Positions 19,231-29,895 are shown, counted from the first letter of the stretch. The stretch: 64,000 bases of DNA from Candidatus Accumulibacter affinis (GCA_016713625.1 JADJOT010000006.1:1-64000); one strand, 5' to 3'. The notes: generated from the sequence alone by a model not told the origin. Numbers and translations are program-made.

Positions 19231-20589
19231 GTGCAAAATCATGCCTATGACCTGTTCGTAATCGGCGCCGGCTCGGGTGGGGTAAGGGCAGCGCGCATGG
19301 CTGCCGGTTTTGGCGCCAAGGTGGCGGTCGCTGAAGACCGCTATCTGGGAGGCACCTGCGTCAACGTGGGTTGCGTGCCGAAAAAGCTGTACGTCTACGC
19401 TGCCGAATTTGGCAAGGACTTCAAGGATGCGCGAAACTTTGGCTGGCATAGTGGGACTCCCGCTTTCGACTGGGCAACCCTGCGCGACAACAAGAAATCA
19501 GAAATCTCCCGCCTCAACGCCGCCTATGAAAATCTACTGGTGGCGGCACAGGCCGAGGTGATCAACGGACGTGCCCGGATCATCGATGCCCATACGGTGG
19601 CTGTCGGCGAGCGGCGCTATACGGCGGAAAAGATCCTGATAGCAACGGGCGGCTGGCCACATATTCCCGAATTTCCCGGCAGCGAGCACGCCATCAGCTC
19701 CAACGAGGTGTTCGACCTGGAGCAGTTTCCAGAGCGTCTGGCAATCGTCGGGGGCGGCTATATCGCGGTGGAATTTGCCGGTATCTTCAATGGCCTGGGC
19801 GCTCGGGTAAGCCAGTTGTACCGTGGCCCCCTGTTCCTGCGTGGCTTCGACGCCGACCTCCGCGCCCACGCTGCCCAGGAAATCATCAAGACCGGCGTAG
19901 ACCTGCGGTTTGAGGTCAATGTGCAATCCATCACCGCGGGACTCGCTGGCCTCCAGGTACTGCTGACCGATGGCAGCGCCATCGAAGTCGATGCGGTGCT
20001 CTACGCCACGGGGCGCAAAGCCAACCTGGAAGGCCTGGGTCTGGAGAACGTGAACGTGAAGATCAGCGACGCCGGCACCATCGAGGTCAACGAGAAATAC
20101 TGCACTTCCGAACCCAGCATTTTCGCCCTCGGCGATGTGACCGGCGGTATCGAGCTGACCCCGGTAGCGCTGGCCGAAGGCATGTCGTTCGCCCGGCGCC
20201 AGTTTGGCGGGCTGGAAGACACCGTCAAACATGATTTCATCCCCACTGCGGTCTTCTGCCAGCCGAACATCGGCACCGTCGGATTTACCGAGGACGAGGC
20301 TCGCTCCACGTTCGGACCTGTCCGCGTGTTCAAATCCACCTTCAAGCCCATGAAACACACCATCAGCGGGCGCGACGAGAAAACCTTCATGAAGCTGATT
20401 GTCGACCGGGCCAGCGACCGGGTCGTCGGCGCACACATGATGGGGCCGGATGCGGGCGAGATCATGCAAGGCATCGCCATCGCCCTACGAGCGGGTGCCA
20501 CCAAAGCCGTCTTTGACACGACCATCGGCATACACCCCACCGCTGCTGAGGAGTTTGTCACGATGCGTGAGGTCTGGCGGGAAGACTGA
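19231..20589 (+). CDS. gor: Glutathione-disulfide reductase
   Basis: FAD/NADPH flavoenzyme that reduces oxidised glutathione in the cytoplasm, 452 aa, close to E. coli Gor. FAD motif: DLFVIGAGSGGVRAARMA. The redox-active disulfide is GGTCVNVGCVPKK (C43 and C48). The NADPH-binding block begins LAIVGGGYIAVEFAG, and the C-terminal catalytic histidine is H435 in IGIHPTAAEEF. I start it at the GTG at 19231 because an AGGAGGA ribosome-binding site lies just upstream and the FAD motif follows; an ATG at 19156 is in frame but adds an unrelated tail. A glutathione S-transferase gene follows in the same direction. Confidence 0.93.
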   Translation: MQNHAYDLFVIGAGSGGVRAARMAAGFGAKVAVAEDRYLGGTCVNVGCVPKKLYVYAAEFGKDFKDARNFGWHSGTPAFDWATLRDNKKSEISRLNAAYENLLVAAQAEVINGRARIIDAHTVAVGERRYTAEKILIATGGWPHIPEFPGSEHAISSNEVFDLEQFPERLAIVGGGYIAVEFAGIFNGLGARVSQLYRGPLFLRGFDADLRAHAAQEIIKTGVDLRFEVNVQSITAGLAGLQVLLTDGSAIEVDAVLYATGRKANLEGLGLENVNVKISDAGTIEVNEKYCTSEPSIFALGDVTGGIELTPVALAEGMSFARRQFGGLEDTVKHDFIPTAVFCQPNIGTVGFTEDEARSTFGPVRVFKSTFKPMKHTISGRDEKTFMKLIVDRASDRVVGAHMMGPDAGEIMQGIAIALRAGATKAVFDTTIGIHPTAAEEFVTMREVWRED

Positions 20590-20742
20590 GCGCGGCAGCG
20601 ACAGATGACCGGCGGGCCTGTTGACCCCAGTGGATTGCCGAGTGCTTGCATCCACCCCTTGTAGGGCGGAAGATGAGCGCTGGTCGTTACAGGTTCCAAA
20701 TTGAGCGCCATGCTCCGAGGCACGTCCACGAGGAGTTCTACC

Positions 20743-21384
20743 ATGCCTATCGACTTTTACTACGGATCAGGGTCGCCTTATGCTTGGCGCGTTTGGCTCA
20801 CGTTGGAGCACAAGCGGCTGCCCTACACTCTGAAGATGGTCTCCTTCTCCGAGGGCGACCTGCAGAAAGCGGAGTTCCTCGCGCTGAATCCGAGACACAA
20901 GGTACCGGTCATCGTGGATGGGGAGTTTTCGCTGTTCGAGTCGGCCGCGATCGTCGACTACCTCGAAGAGGCCTATCCCGAGCGGCCCGTGCTGCCATGC
21001 AGTGTTCAGCAGCGAGCGGTCGCGCGGCGCATGATTCGTGAGGCTGACCAGTATCTCGCTGCGGCTCTGGAGATCCTCGTGGACGAGATCCTGTTCACTG
21101 CAGAAGAGAAGCGTGATGAGTCGCGCCTGCAGCGCGGTCGCGACGCCATGCTGGCCGAGTTGGGCCGATTCGAGTCGCTGCTGACGGGAGACTGGTTCAC
21201 CGAGGACGTGGGCGCCGTGGACTATACGGTCTATCCGCTAATCGCTCTGGTGATTCGCATCGAGAAACGCATCCCGTCGCTGGGCATTGAAGCGGCGCTC
21301 GGACGGAGACTGCGCGATTGGCTGGGACAGATGGAGGCATTGCCCTACTTCCCCACCACCTACCCACCGCACTGGAAGGGCTGA
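20743..21384 (+). CDS. Glutathione S-transferase family protein
   Basis: 213-aa GST. The N-terminal thioredoxin-like domain has FYYGSGSPYAWRVWLTLEHK at the glutathione-binding start, the cis-proline block HKVPVIVDGE (about residue 51) and the glutathione-contacting FESAAIVDYLEE (about 66-77). The all-helical C-terminal domain follows, with the N-capping-like DVGAVDYTVYP. The start follows an AGGAG site. It sits 150 bp downstream of gor, a natural partner that keeps glutathione reduced; whether they are co-transcribed is unknown. Confidence 0.9.
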   Translation: MPIDFYYGSGSPYAWRVWLTLEHKRLPYTLKMVSFSEGDLQKAEFLALNPRHKVPVIVDGEFSLFESAAIVDYLEEAYPERPVLPCSVQQRAVARRMIREADQYLAAALEILVDEILFTAEEKRDESRLQRGRDAMLAELGRFESLLTGDWFTEDVGAVDYTVYPLIALVIRIEKRIPSLGIEAALGRRLRDWLGQMEALPYFPTTYPPHWKG

Positions 21385-21427
21385 CGGGTATGACCAGACC
21401 GGTGGCGTCGAGTATCGCTTGGTGGTC

Positions 21428-21547
21428 ATGTCCAACCCATCCATCCTTCGCCCACTCGATCCGGCAGAAGCCTTCTTCTTCATGGCGGATCGCGTTTCGT
21501 GCATGAACTTCGTCATCCTGGCTGAACGCTCCGCTCATCTCGACAGC
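21428..21547 (+). pseudogene. N-terminal fragment of condensation/acyltransferase-type protein
   Basis: About 40 codons starting ILRPLDPAEAFFFMADRVSC and continuing MNFVILAERSAHLDS, which resembles the N-terminus of CoA-dependent acyltransferases of the condensation-domain superfamily. After about 21547 the similarity stops, and the frame runs on as unrelated sequence into the start of the SRPBCC gene. The active-site HHxxxDG motif is absent, so this is a truncated relic. Recognition is from memory of the motif pattern and only moderately certain. Confidence 0.45.
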
Positions 21548-21668
21548 TTTTGCTCGCGGCAGCAGAAGTTCGCTGAGCAGAGACCACCGCCCATGTCGCT
21601 GAGGAACTTGCGCGACGTGAGCAGGTCGGTAGAATATTACAAATCCATAAACCAACCGCGACCCCGCC

Positions 21669-22217
21669 ATGCCCAAATTGCGATGCATCGTCGTCCTTTT
21701 GCTACTGATCATGAGCTTTTCCGCGTTCGGAGCCGAACCGGAGATCCTGGTCGCTGTCGAGAAGAACGGTGATACCTTTCTGGTTGATGCGACAATCGCC
21801 ATTCCGGTGCCTTTGCGTACAGCATGGGAGGTACTCACTGACTTCAACAACATGGTCGGCATTCTGAGCAACCTGACCTTGAGCAAGGTCATCCGCCGCA
21901 AAGGCAGTTCGGTGTTTGTGATGCAGGAAGGAACCGCAAAGTACGGAATTTTTTCCTACTCATTTGCTTCCGTGAGAGAAATACAGCTTGAGCCAATGAA
22001 ACGGATTCTCGCCATACAACTCACCGGAAATGCAAAGCGGTTTGAAAGTGAGATGGCGCTGTCGGAAACCAGGAGCGGCACCCGAGTTCACTACCGTGCT
22101 GAGATTGTTCCTGATTCGAGCATCGCACGGATATTCGGTGGCCCCTTTATTCAGCATGAGGTCGAAGAGCAATTCGCCTTGATTGCCGCAGAAATGATAC
22201 GGCGCAAGGCTCAATAG
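21669..22217 (+). CDS. Exported SRPBCC (START-like) protein
   Basis: 182 aa with a clear signal peptide (LRCIVVLLLLIMSFSAFGA, probable cleavage after AFG-A). The remainder fits the SRPBCC / polyketide-cyclase-like ligand-binding fold: IAIPVPLRTAWEVLTDFNN at about residue 42 is the typical start of the domain, and KRFESEMALSE and IFGGPFIQHEVEEQFALIA come later. Probably periplasmic and binds a hydrophobic ligand; the ligand is unknown. An IS21 istB remnant begins within 40 bp of its stop. Confidence 0.8.
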   Translation: MPKLRCIVVLLLLIMSFSAFGAEPEILVAVEKNGDTFLVDATIAIPVPLRTAWEVLTDFNNMVGILSNLTLSKVIRRKGSSVFVMQEGTAKYGIFSYSFASVREIQLEPMKRILAIQLTGNAKRFESEMALSETRSGTRVHYRAEIVPDSSIARIFGGPFIQHEVEEQFALIAAEMIRRKAQ

Positions 22218-22254
22218 CGGTTTGCGCAGTTTCGCTGGTCGTTTTTGGCGCGCC

Positions 22255-22488
22255 GGTGCTTCTGCCCTCGTCGACGAACTCGGCTATCTGCCTATCGACA
22301 AGCGTGGCGCCGATCGGCTTTTCCAGGTCATCAGCGGGCGCTACGAGCATGGCGTCATGATCATCATCGCCAACCGCGCTTACCAGCACTGGTCGGAGAT
22401 CTTCAATCACGATACGACGCTTACCTTGGCACTCCTCGATCGCCTCCTTGATGACGCCGAAACCATCCTCATCGAGGGCAAGAGCTAG
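22255..22488 (+). pseudogene. IS21 istB remnant
   Basis: The last third of an IstB-type ATPase helper: VDELGYLPIDKRGADRLFQV, followed by NRAYQHWSEIFNHDTTLTLA and ends ILIEGKS. It matches, block by block, the intact IstB encoded on the opposite strand at 27659-28441, but lacks its Walker A half and C-terminal end. The similarity starts abruptly in the middle of the Walker B region. No istA or IS end is visible beside it. Confidence 0.85.
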
Positions 22489-22532
22489 ACAATCAGAAGA
22501 GATTTAAGAGATTTCTGCGATAACCAGAAACA

Positions 22533-22772
22533 TCATCGCAAGAGCCTTTCGGCCTGCTCCCGCCAATATGCCAGAGCTTCGTAGTACCCCTGCCATACGC
22601 AGCCGTTGCAGCCACGGCCACAACAAGTGGTCGGCGCGGATGGTGGTGGGCGGAGACTGAGATTTCGCTGGCCGAGCAAGGCTTCGATCTCTCGCACGAT
22701 GATTTGAGCATCGTCCAGACTTTTCAGCTGCAGGGAAAAGGGATCAAAGAACCTGTTGGTGGCGGACATCAT
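22533..22772 (-). CDS. Oxidoreductase-like small cysteine-rich protein
   Basis: About 79 aa ending in PTTCCGRGCNGCVWQGYYEA and LAYWREQAERLLR. The CCxxGCxxCVW pattern matches the oxidoreductase-like N-terminal domain family (PF09791 type), whose cysteines may hold a metal or cluster. The start is uncertain: two adjacent ATGs at 22772 and 22769 give a normal-sized protein, while 22853 adds about 27 unrelated residues. It is flanked by an IS remnant and non-coding sequence. Confidence 0.65.
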   Translation of the reverse strand: MMSATNRFFDPFSLQLKSLDDAQIIVREIEALLGQRNLSLRPPPSAPTTCCGRGCNGCVWQGYYEALAYWREQAERLLR

Positions 22773-22853
22773 TGCAGCGTTGAGGTGGCGTGAATGGCCC
22801 CAATCGATTGAGCAGCTGGGTCGTATCAGCGTGTCTGCTGGAGAAAAGGACAA

Positions 22854-23331
22854 ATCTGGCAGTTCCCCTTGGAGATGCTCAGCGAGATTGGCGGGAGGCT
22901 GTGCTCCTCCGCCAGATCACACCGCAAAACAGCGATGCGATCCTCCGCTGACGTGCAGGCCGGGATGCCGGATATTATAGAGCATCCGGCGAGTCTCTCC
23001 GGTATCGCGAGTCTTCGAGCAGACGAACTCGACATTGCCCTCGGGATGCGCAAAGATCGGATCTGCCCGGAGACAGCCCGGACTTTTACCTCGAACAGCG
23101 ACGACAGACAGCACCGAGGGCAAGTTCCATGATTACTGGAGAACGGGACCTATGGGTGCTTGGAGGAAGTAGCGAAGGCTGAGAAGGTCGGCGCTTCCTT
23201 GGTCAGCTGAGCCGCATCGGCGCGATGAGCTTGGTCTGCCACCACACCACCCCCCGTGCGGGTCGGCAGTGGGCGGTTCGACGAGTAGGCGCGCAACCCG
23301 AACCCGCCAACAGAGAGCGTAGAATGTCGGC
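22854..23331. other. No confident gene
   Basis: About 480 bases between the small cysteine-rich gene and the IHF-like gene. Short frames exist on both strands, for example a minus-strand frame with AHPEGNVEFVCSKTRDTGET near 23020, but none has a recognisable family or a good start site. It may be the decayed end of another gene. Confidence 0.35.
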
Positions 23332-23618
23332 ATGACCCGTTCCGAACTCATCAGCCGCCTCGCCGCACACTCACACTTCGCGCAACTCACCGCCACAGAC
23401 GCCGAACTCTCGGTCAAGGCGATCCTGGACGCGTTGAGTGAAGCGCTGGCTCGGGGAGATCGGATAGAAGTCCGCGGTTTTGGCAGCTTCGCGCTGAACT
23501 ACAGACCACCGCGACAGGGACGAAATCCGAAGACCGGAGAGACCGTGCTGGTGCCCGCGAAAAAGGTGCCGCACTTCACGCCGGGAAAGGAACTACGAGA
23601 GAGAGTGGAGTCCAGCAA

Positions 23619-23622
<4 letters not shown>
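23332..23622 (+). CDS. ihfB: IHF-beta-like DNA-bending protein
   Basis: 96-aa HU/IHF-family protein. It begins MTRSELISRLAAH as in IHF-beta and carries the arm signature RIEVRGFGSFALNYR and the HU/IHF hallmark GRNPKTGE, then VPHFTPGKELRERV. It should bend DNA as a dimer. The usual ihfB context (next to rpsA) is absent. Here the gene overlaps a SEC-C protein gene by 4 bp, so it may be an additional, mobile-region copy. Whether it pairs with the cell's IHF-alpha cannot be told from the sequence. Confidence 0.88.
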
Positions 23623-25004
<1,382 letters not shown>

Positions 25005-25147
25005 TCTCGCAAGAACGCATCCAGGTATTGGTTCATTCACGGCGACGGCCGGAGTGATATAGACGCACATTGGCAAGCCGGATATGCGTAGGTCATGCTA
25101 CCTGCTGAACTCCGGCCTGCGTTATGCGCTGAACACTGAGGGAGAAG

Positions 25148-25708
25148 ATGAACGAAGAACAAGTTGATGCGGTCGCAAAGGTTCTGGCGAAGTGGAATCC
25201 ACTCGGAACTGCCGCAAAAGAGGTGCCGGACCTTGCCGGATACAGGATCGAGGCAGGAGACATCATCTTCGGGCTCAAGATACGAGGCCGTTCCTTGAAA
25301 GCGGAGCAGTTCGTTGCAGACGTTCTCAACCAGGCGTTTGATCTGAGCCTTGACGCGCAAAGCTGCACCCCTCATGCGAAGGAAATTGTAGCGATCCTTC
25401 GGCAGAAAGGTCCTGAGCTACACATGGACACCAGTATGAACGGCGACTATCGGAGCGGCACCGTCCAGATTTACGATGACAAGGCTGGCTACGGCTACAT
25501 ATCTCCCGACGAGCCGCAAGACAAGTCGGACAGATTGCTCGTACATCGGCGCTCGCTGCGGAACCCTGACACCCTTCTTCAGCAAGCCAATAGAGTCATC
25601 TACAAAGCCGAGCACGATAGCAAGAAGCTCGAAGAGGCGGCGCGGCTTTACGAACGAGGCATGTGGAGGAGAGAAAATTGCCAGGAATATCCAAAACGAT
25701 TCTTGTAA
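25148..25708 (+). CDS. Hypothetical protein with cold-shock-like C-terminal segment
   Basis: 186 aa. The N-terminal part (AKWNPLGTAAKEVPDLAGYR, then EAGDIIFGLKIRGR) resembles the DUF1871-type pattern of W-x-P-L-G followed by an EA-D-I helix. The segment at about residues 98-130 (GTVQIYDDKAGYGYISPDEP followed by RLLVHRRSL) looks like a cold-shock/OB domain, with the KAGYGYI strand in place of the usual KGYGFI. The combination is unusual. The last 15 codons overlap the start of the SDR gene, and ribosome-binding sites at both genes look good. Function unknown. Confidence 0.6.
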   Translation: MNEEQVDAVAKVLAKWNPLGTAAKEVPDLAGYRIEAGDIIFGLKIRGRSLKAEQFVADVLNQAFDLSLDAQSCTPHAKEIVAILRQKGPELHMDTSMNGDYRSGTVQIYDDKAGYGYISPDEPQDKSDRLLVHRRSLRNPDTLLQQANRVIYKAEHDSKKLEEAARLYERGMWRRENCQEYPKRFL

Positions 25709-26472
25709 CGGGTGCGACCGGTGGTATCGGACTGGCCGTCTGCGGCAGGCTGGCGAGAGCTGGGAATTCCCTTGTTCTTGCAGCACGCGATTCCACCAGG
25801 CTTCAGACCCTCTGCGCTCAATTGTCGAACACCTGTCAGGGGACCTATTCATGGATTTCCGTGGACATGACGCGCGATGACTCGGTCAGGGAATTCGCCG
25901 AGAAGCTCACTGCGAAGAAGGTAATCCTGGACGGAGCAGTCTTGATGCCGCCCCAGGACCCTCCCACCAACGACCCTCTACCAAGCAGCGACAAGTGGCG
26001 AGAGATTCTTCAGAACAGCTTTGTCGGACCGCTGTCTCTTCTCAAGGCGGCAATTGCGACCATGCAACCGGACCCTGCAAAGGGCAGAAGATCCAAGGTT
26101 GTCATTATCTCCGGAATTTCATCCGCACAGGTTATGGGCCACTACGCCTCCAGCAATGTACTACGTTGCGCCTGGCTGGCCGAAGCGAAGACGCTGGCGT
26201 TCGCGTTGGGCGAACAAGGAATTCATGTGAACACACTGTCCCTTGGGGGAACGCTGACACCTGGCTATGCTGCTTCTTTGCAGCAGCGCGCTGCCAAGGC
26301 TGGCACCACGGTTGATCAACGCCTGGCGGAAGAGACGTCGAATGTTCCCCTGAGGAAATACGGCACGCCCGATGAGGTGGCCGTTGCCGTGGAGGGCTTG
26401 CTGTCAGCGTTCTCCGACCACATGACCGGAATCAATGTCCTCCACGACGGGGGATTCACGCGGGCGTACTGA
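25678..26472 (+). CDS. Short-chain dehydrogenase/reductase family protein
   Basis: About 264 aa, classical SDR fold. Dinucleotide motif: ILVTGATGGIGLAVCGRLAR. The active-site region is VVIISGISSAQVMGHYASSN, with the expected Ser and Tyr, but the catalytic lysine of YxxxK is replaced by asparagine (YASSN). Activity may be altered, or the protein may be a non-catalytic relative. The C-terminal GINVLHDGGFTRAY is typical. GGAGGAG at 25665-25671 is ideally spaced for the TTG at 25678; a GTG at 25663 inside that site is the alternative start. It overlaps the preceding gene. Confidence 0.8.
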   Translation: MPGISKTILVTGATGGIGLAVCGRLARAGNSLVLAARDSTRLQTLCAQLSNTCQGTYSWISVDMTRDDSVREFAEKLTAKKVILDGAVLMPPQDPPTNDPLPSSDKWREILQNSFVGPLSLLKAAIATMQPDPAKGRRSKVVIISGISSAQVMGHYASSNVLRCAWLAEAKTLAFALGEQGIHVNTLSLGGTLTPGYAASLQQRAAKAGTTVDQRLAEETSNVPLRKYGTPDEVAVAVEGLLSAFSDHMTGINVLHDGGFTRAY

Positions 26473-26635
26473 GGACGTCTTGGCAGTTGGGTCGCTCCGG
26501 GGCCGTTTGTTTCACGCAGAGAAATCCGAAGCAGTCATTCGCGGACGCCAAAGGCCGACGGGGTTTCTGAGATGCCTCGCTGGAGCATCCTGCCAAGGAC
26601 TCCAACGTCGTCCGCTGCCCCCACCAACCAGAAAT

Positions 26636-26816
26636 TTCGCGATGGCGTACCTCACGAAACCAAAGCATACGCCATCGCGAAACCCGTCCAAGCGACTCGA
26701 AAAGTCATGAAAAAACAATATGTTGAAAAAACCGTACCAAATTTGCGAAGTCAGGAGGCTTCGAGAGAAATGGCCCTAAAGAGCGCAGATATGACATTTG
26801 TTGGGTAGGTGTGAGC
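26636..26816 (+). repeat. Dispersed repeat, copy A, with palindrome
   Basis: About 180 bp closely similar to 40455-40640 in the same orientation. Both copies start with an inverted repeat: here TTCGCGATGGCGTA (26636-26649) and TACGCCATCGCGAA (26668-26681), perfect 14-bp arms around an 18-bp loop. Both continue through AACCCGTCCAAGC, CCGTACCA, TTTGCGAAGTCAGGAGG, CGAGAGAAATGGCCC and ATGACATTTG to GGGTAGG. The middle part (about 26692-26730) is diverged. No transposase is linked, so it resembles a MITE- or REP-like element or a duplicated tRNA-proximal segment. Confidence 0.8.
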
Positions 26817-27116
26817 GGCGGCGTGAATTCCCGTTGAATTGGGCGGTTTGAAATTCGTGATCGTAGAGAAGCGCAAAGCAGGGTTCCGCGGCTTTTAGAG
26901 GCGCGAACTTGGGCTTTGATGATGATGATTTTGGTCTGGCGGGGCTGAGTAGGACGGTCGCGACTTGCGTATGCATGGCGCCGAGACCGCATTGAAGGAT
27001 GGTGCGCTTTGAAGTCGTAGCCAAGTGCGGACAGGAGACGCCCGGTACTTTTTCGGACTGCGATAGAAGATGCCCGTTTTCAGTCTCTCGGTTGCTTACC
27101 CGGAAGATGTGGGCCG

Positions 27117-27204
27117 GGTTTCGTGACAGTCACCAAGGGGTCCGTCATCCGCTGATCCAGGTTTCGTGACGGTCACGACGATCTGGGCAGGTGCCGCTCA
27201 TGCC
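27117..27204. repeat. Solo IS21-type terminal sequence
   Basis: Closely matches 27579-27665, the end next to the intact istB: GGTTTCGTGAC, GTCACCA, GGTTTCGTGACGGTCACGACG, ATCTGGGCAGG and GCCGCTCATGCC occur in the same order and spacing. Each copy contains two TTTCGTGAC-type boxes, as expected for the multiple transposase-binding repeats of IS21 termini. Here no istB follows, so this is a stranded end of another, largely deleted copy. Confidence 0.75.
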
Positions 27205-27658
27205 GTGGGAGCGACGAGGTGCGCTCTGGTCGAATTGGGCGGCCGGAAATTCGTGATCGTAGTGGATGCTGCGGGAGACTGCGCGAAGCCGGTGCGCGGT
27301 CAGTCCTGGTGAGGCCAGGCAGTCTGGTTTTCGATCACATCGCCGGATGGCGTGACGGTCACGAATCCATACCGCTGGCCGAAAGCCAACCATGCCCGTC
27401 GTGCCAATGGCGAGCGGGTTCGGAGTCCTCCACCCTTCCGAGAAGATCCAAGAGCGCCCGCAGTGGCGCGTCCGCCTCATGGCCGATGGCGTCTATGGCC
27501 ATCCTCCTGTCGCGCATCCGCTGCGCGCGTTTGCGCTCGCTGCTGGTCATCGGGCGCTTCCCCTGGAGAGGCCGGCCAGGTTTCGTGACGGTCACCAGGG
27601 GTCAGTCATCCGCGGACTCCGGTTTCGTGACCGTTACGACGATCTGGGCAGGCGCCGC

Positions 27659-28441
27659 TCATGCCTCGATCTGCTCTTTCATGCGATAGCTCTTGCCTTC
27701 GATGAGGACGGTTTCGGCATGGTGGAGGAGCCGATCCAGGAGCGCCGAGGTCAGGGTGCTGTCGTGATTGAAGATCTCCGGCCAGTGCTTGTAGGCGCGG
27801 TTGGTCGTGATGATCAGGGCGCCGTGCTCATAGCGTTCGCTGATGATCTGAAAGAGCAGGTCGGCACCATGCTTGTCGATCGGAAGATAGCCCAGTTCGT
27901 CGACGACCAGCAGTTTCGGCTGCAGATACTTGCGTAGTTCGCGCTTGAGGTTGCCCTGCGCCTGGGCGGCGGAGAGCGTGTTGATGATATCCACGGCGGT
28001 GGTGAACAGCACCGGGTAGCCACGCAGACAGGCGGTGTGTGCCAGCGCGATACCGAGGTGGCTTTTTCCCAGACCGACATTGGCAATGAAGATGACGTTG
28101 CCCTTGTCCTCGATGAAGCGCAGCCGGAAGAGATTCTGAATCTGGGGTCGGTTGATTTTGCTCGGCCAGTTCCACTCGAACTGATCGAGGGTCTTGAGCA
28201 CCGGAAAGCGGGCGAGCGCTACCCGTCGCTGGATGCTGCGGTCTTCGCGGGCATGCGCTTCGCCTTCGATCAGCCGCGCCAGATAGTCGACATGCGACCA
28301 CTGCTCGGCTCCCGCTTCCTGGGCCAGGGGTTCGAAGCGTTCGAGCAGATAAGGCAATTTGAGGAGCCCCAACTGCGCGCGTAGCGCATCGGTGCTGATC
28401 TGCACAGGGGAAGCCATCCGTCGGTCAATGCTCATCGCCAT
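27659..28441 (-). CDS. istB: IS21 transposition helper ATPase
   Basis: 260-aa AAA+ ATPase that assists the IstA transposase in target choice and strand transfer. Walker A-like region: VIFIANVGLGKSHLGIALAH (about residues 97-116). Walker B: LLVVDELGYLPID. Sensor block: ALIITTNRAYKHWPEIFNH. The frame is intact from a start overlapping the end of istA to a stop just inside the IS terminus. Normal length for IstB. A remnant of a related copy lies at 22255-22488. Confidence 0.93.
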   Translation of the reverse strand: MAMSIDRRMASPVQISTDALRAQLGLLKLPYLLERFEPLAQEAGAEQWSHVDYLARLIEGEAHAREDRSIQRRVALARFPVLKTLDQFEWNWPSKINRPQIQNLFRLRFIEDKGNVIFIANVGLGKSHLGIALAHTACLRGYPVLFTTAVDIINTLSAAQAQGNLKRELRKYLQPKLLVVDELGYLPIDKHGADLLFQIISERYEHGALIITTNRAYKHWPEIFNHDSTLTSALLDRLLHHAETVLIEGKSYRMKEQIEA

Positions 28442-29895
28442 GCCTTTCGTAGGGGGAGAGATCGGGGGCGGGGATCTCGATGTCCAGGAGGTCCTGGCGG
28501 CGGGTCAGATACAGCGCGCCGTGCGCAGGGGTCTCGCGGGCCCGCATCGCCAGGATGTTGGCGATGTACTCGCAGCTGTAGGCGGCGAATTCAATGCCGT
28601 CCCGGATCGCTCGGTCGAGTGCATCGACGCCGTAGATTTCGCCGAGCGCGACGATCTTGCGCAGGTGATGACGCGGGTTCATGCGGCGTTGCTCGATGCC
28701 TTCGAGATAGGCCTGGGCGTGCCGCGACAGGCTCAGAAACTGCACCAGCAAGCGCTGCTCACGGGCCTTGCGCCGCTGGGCGAGCAGTTCCTTCGGATGA
28801 TCGGGGTCCTCGATATCCTGCCGCCGATCGTAGCTGCGGACATGGCGAGCGACGAGCTTGTCCTGGTGGTATATGCACACCCGATCCGGGTAAGCCTTCA
28901 GCGTCACGCGCTGACTCGCCAACTCGGCCGGCACCGAATAGTGGTTGGTGTCGAGCGCGACACGGAACTGCTTTGAGACGCGCTGGCTCTGGATGCGACC
29001 GATGTCATAGGGCATGGGATTGAGGGGTGCAACAGCGCCTGCTCTTCCTTGAAGCGATCCACGGGTCGCTGGTGCGTTTCCCCGTGGATACGCACGTTTG
29101 CAATGGTCTCCAGCCACAGCGCGGCGGCCGGATTCACCGCGCTGAAGTCGAGGAAATCCAGACCGTTCAGGAAATTTTTCTTGATATAGCCCACGCCATT
29201 TTCGACGCGCCCTTTTCGTTCCCCTTGGCCACATTGCACGCCGAGATCCCGAACCCCCAATGCCGAGCGAAATCGACATAGCGGGGATTGAACGTCGGGG
29301 CTTCACCGACGACGCGGCGAAGTACCGCCGACTTCAGATTGTCGATCATCAAGCGACCCGGACACCCCTGGAAGGCCGCGAACGCGTGCTCGTGGGCCGC
29401 GAGAAAGTGCTCCATGGTTTGCGAGACGGTGAATTCGACGTACATCAGGCGGCTATGGCACAGCACCATGACGAAGAAGGACAGGCGGCGGCGCGTCGAA
29501 CCGACGCCGATCGTTCCGTATTCCCCCCAGTCCAGTTGGGCACATTCTCCGGGAGCAAAGGAGAGCTTGAGGAACGCCTGTCGGCGCACCGGCCGGACCT
29601 TGCGCACATAGCTCTTGACGATCGTGTAGCCGCCGGCGAAGCCGTCCTCGCGCAGCCGCTGGTAGATCTGCTGCGCACTGTAGGGATGAGTTTCCAGCAG
29701 GCGAACGATCTGGTCCTTGAACGGATCGAGCTGACTGCTGCGCGGTGCGGGCTGCCGGGGATGGAACTGCGCGCAGCCCACCCACTTCGCCACCGTCTCG
29801 GCATGCAGATCGAGGGCGCGAGCGGTCTGGGCGATAGTCAGCTGCTGCCGATCGTGGCAATCCTTGATCTTGCAGTACATCTCGTAATCGATCAT
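28425..29895 (-). pseudogene. istA: IS21 transposase istA, two frameshifts
   Basis: DDE transposase. The N-terminal helix-turn-helix (LTIAQTARALDLHAETVAKW) and DDE core pieces are present: QLDWGEYGTIGV (first Asp), GRLMIDNLKSAVLR (second Asp) and GRVENGVGYIKKNFL (Glu). The frame breaks after ACNVAKGNEKG (about 29210) and again after EEQALLHP (about 29030), so three frames are needed for about 490 codons. The C-terminal part down to SPYERHGDEH is intact and overlaps istB. Non-functional as written, although two corrected indels would restore it. Confidence 0.88.

Larger units (their letters stand above)
26473..27578. other. Non-coding mosaic of repeat copies and IS ends
   Basis: About 1.1 kb with no supportable gene. 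It contains a palindrome-bearing dispersed repeat (26636-26816), two copies of a roughly 31-bp sequence ending AAATTCGTGATCGTAG (26843-26873 and 27232-27262) and a solo copy of an IS21-type terminus (27117-27204). A further GTGACGGTCAC motif occurs near 27354. It appears to be built by repeated insertion and deletion of mobile elements. Confidence 0.6.

Noticed and set aside
25678..26472. Calling the SDR 3-oxoacyl-ACP reductase (fabG)
   Set aside because: The catalytic lysine is absent, the sequence does not match FabG landmarks, and there are no fatty-acid genes around it.
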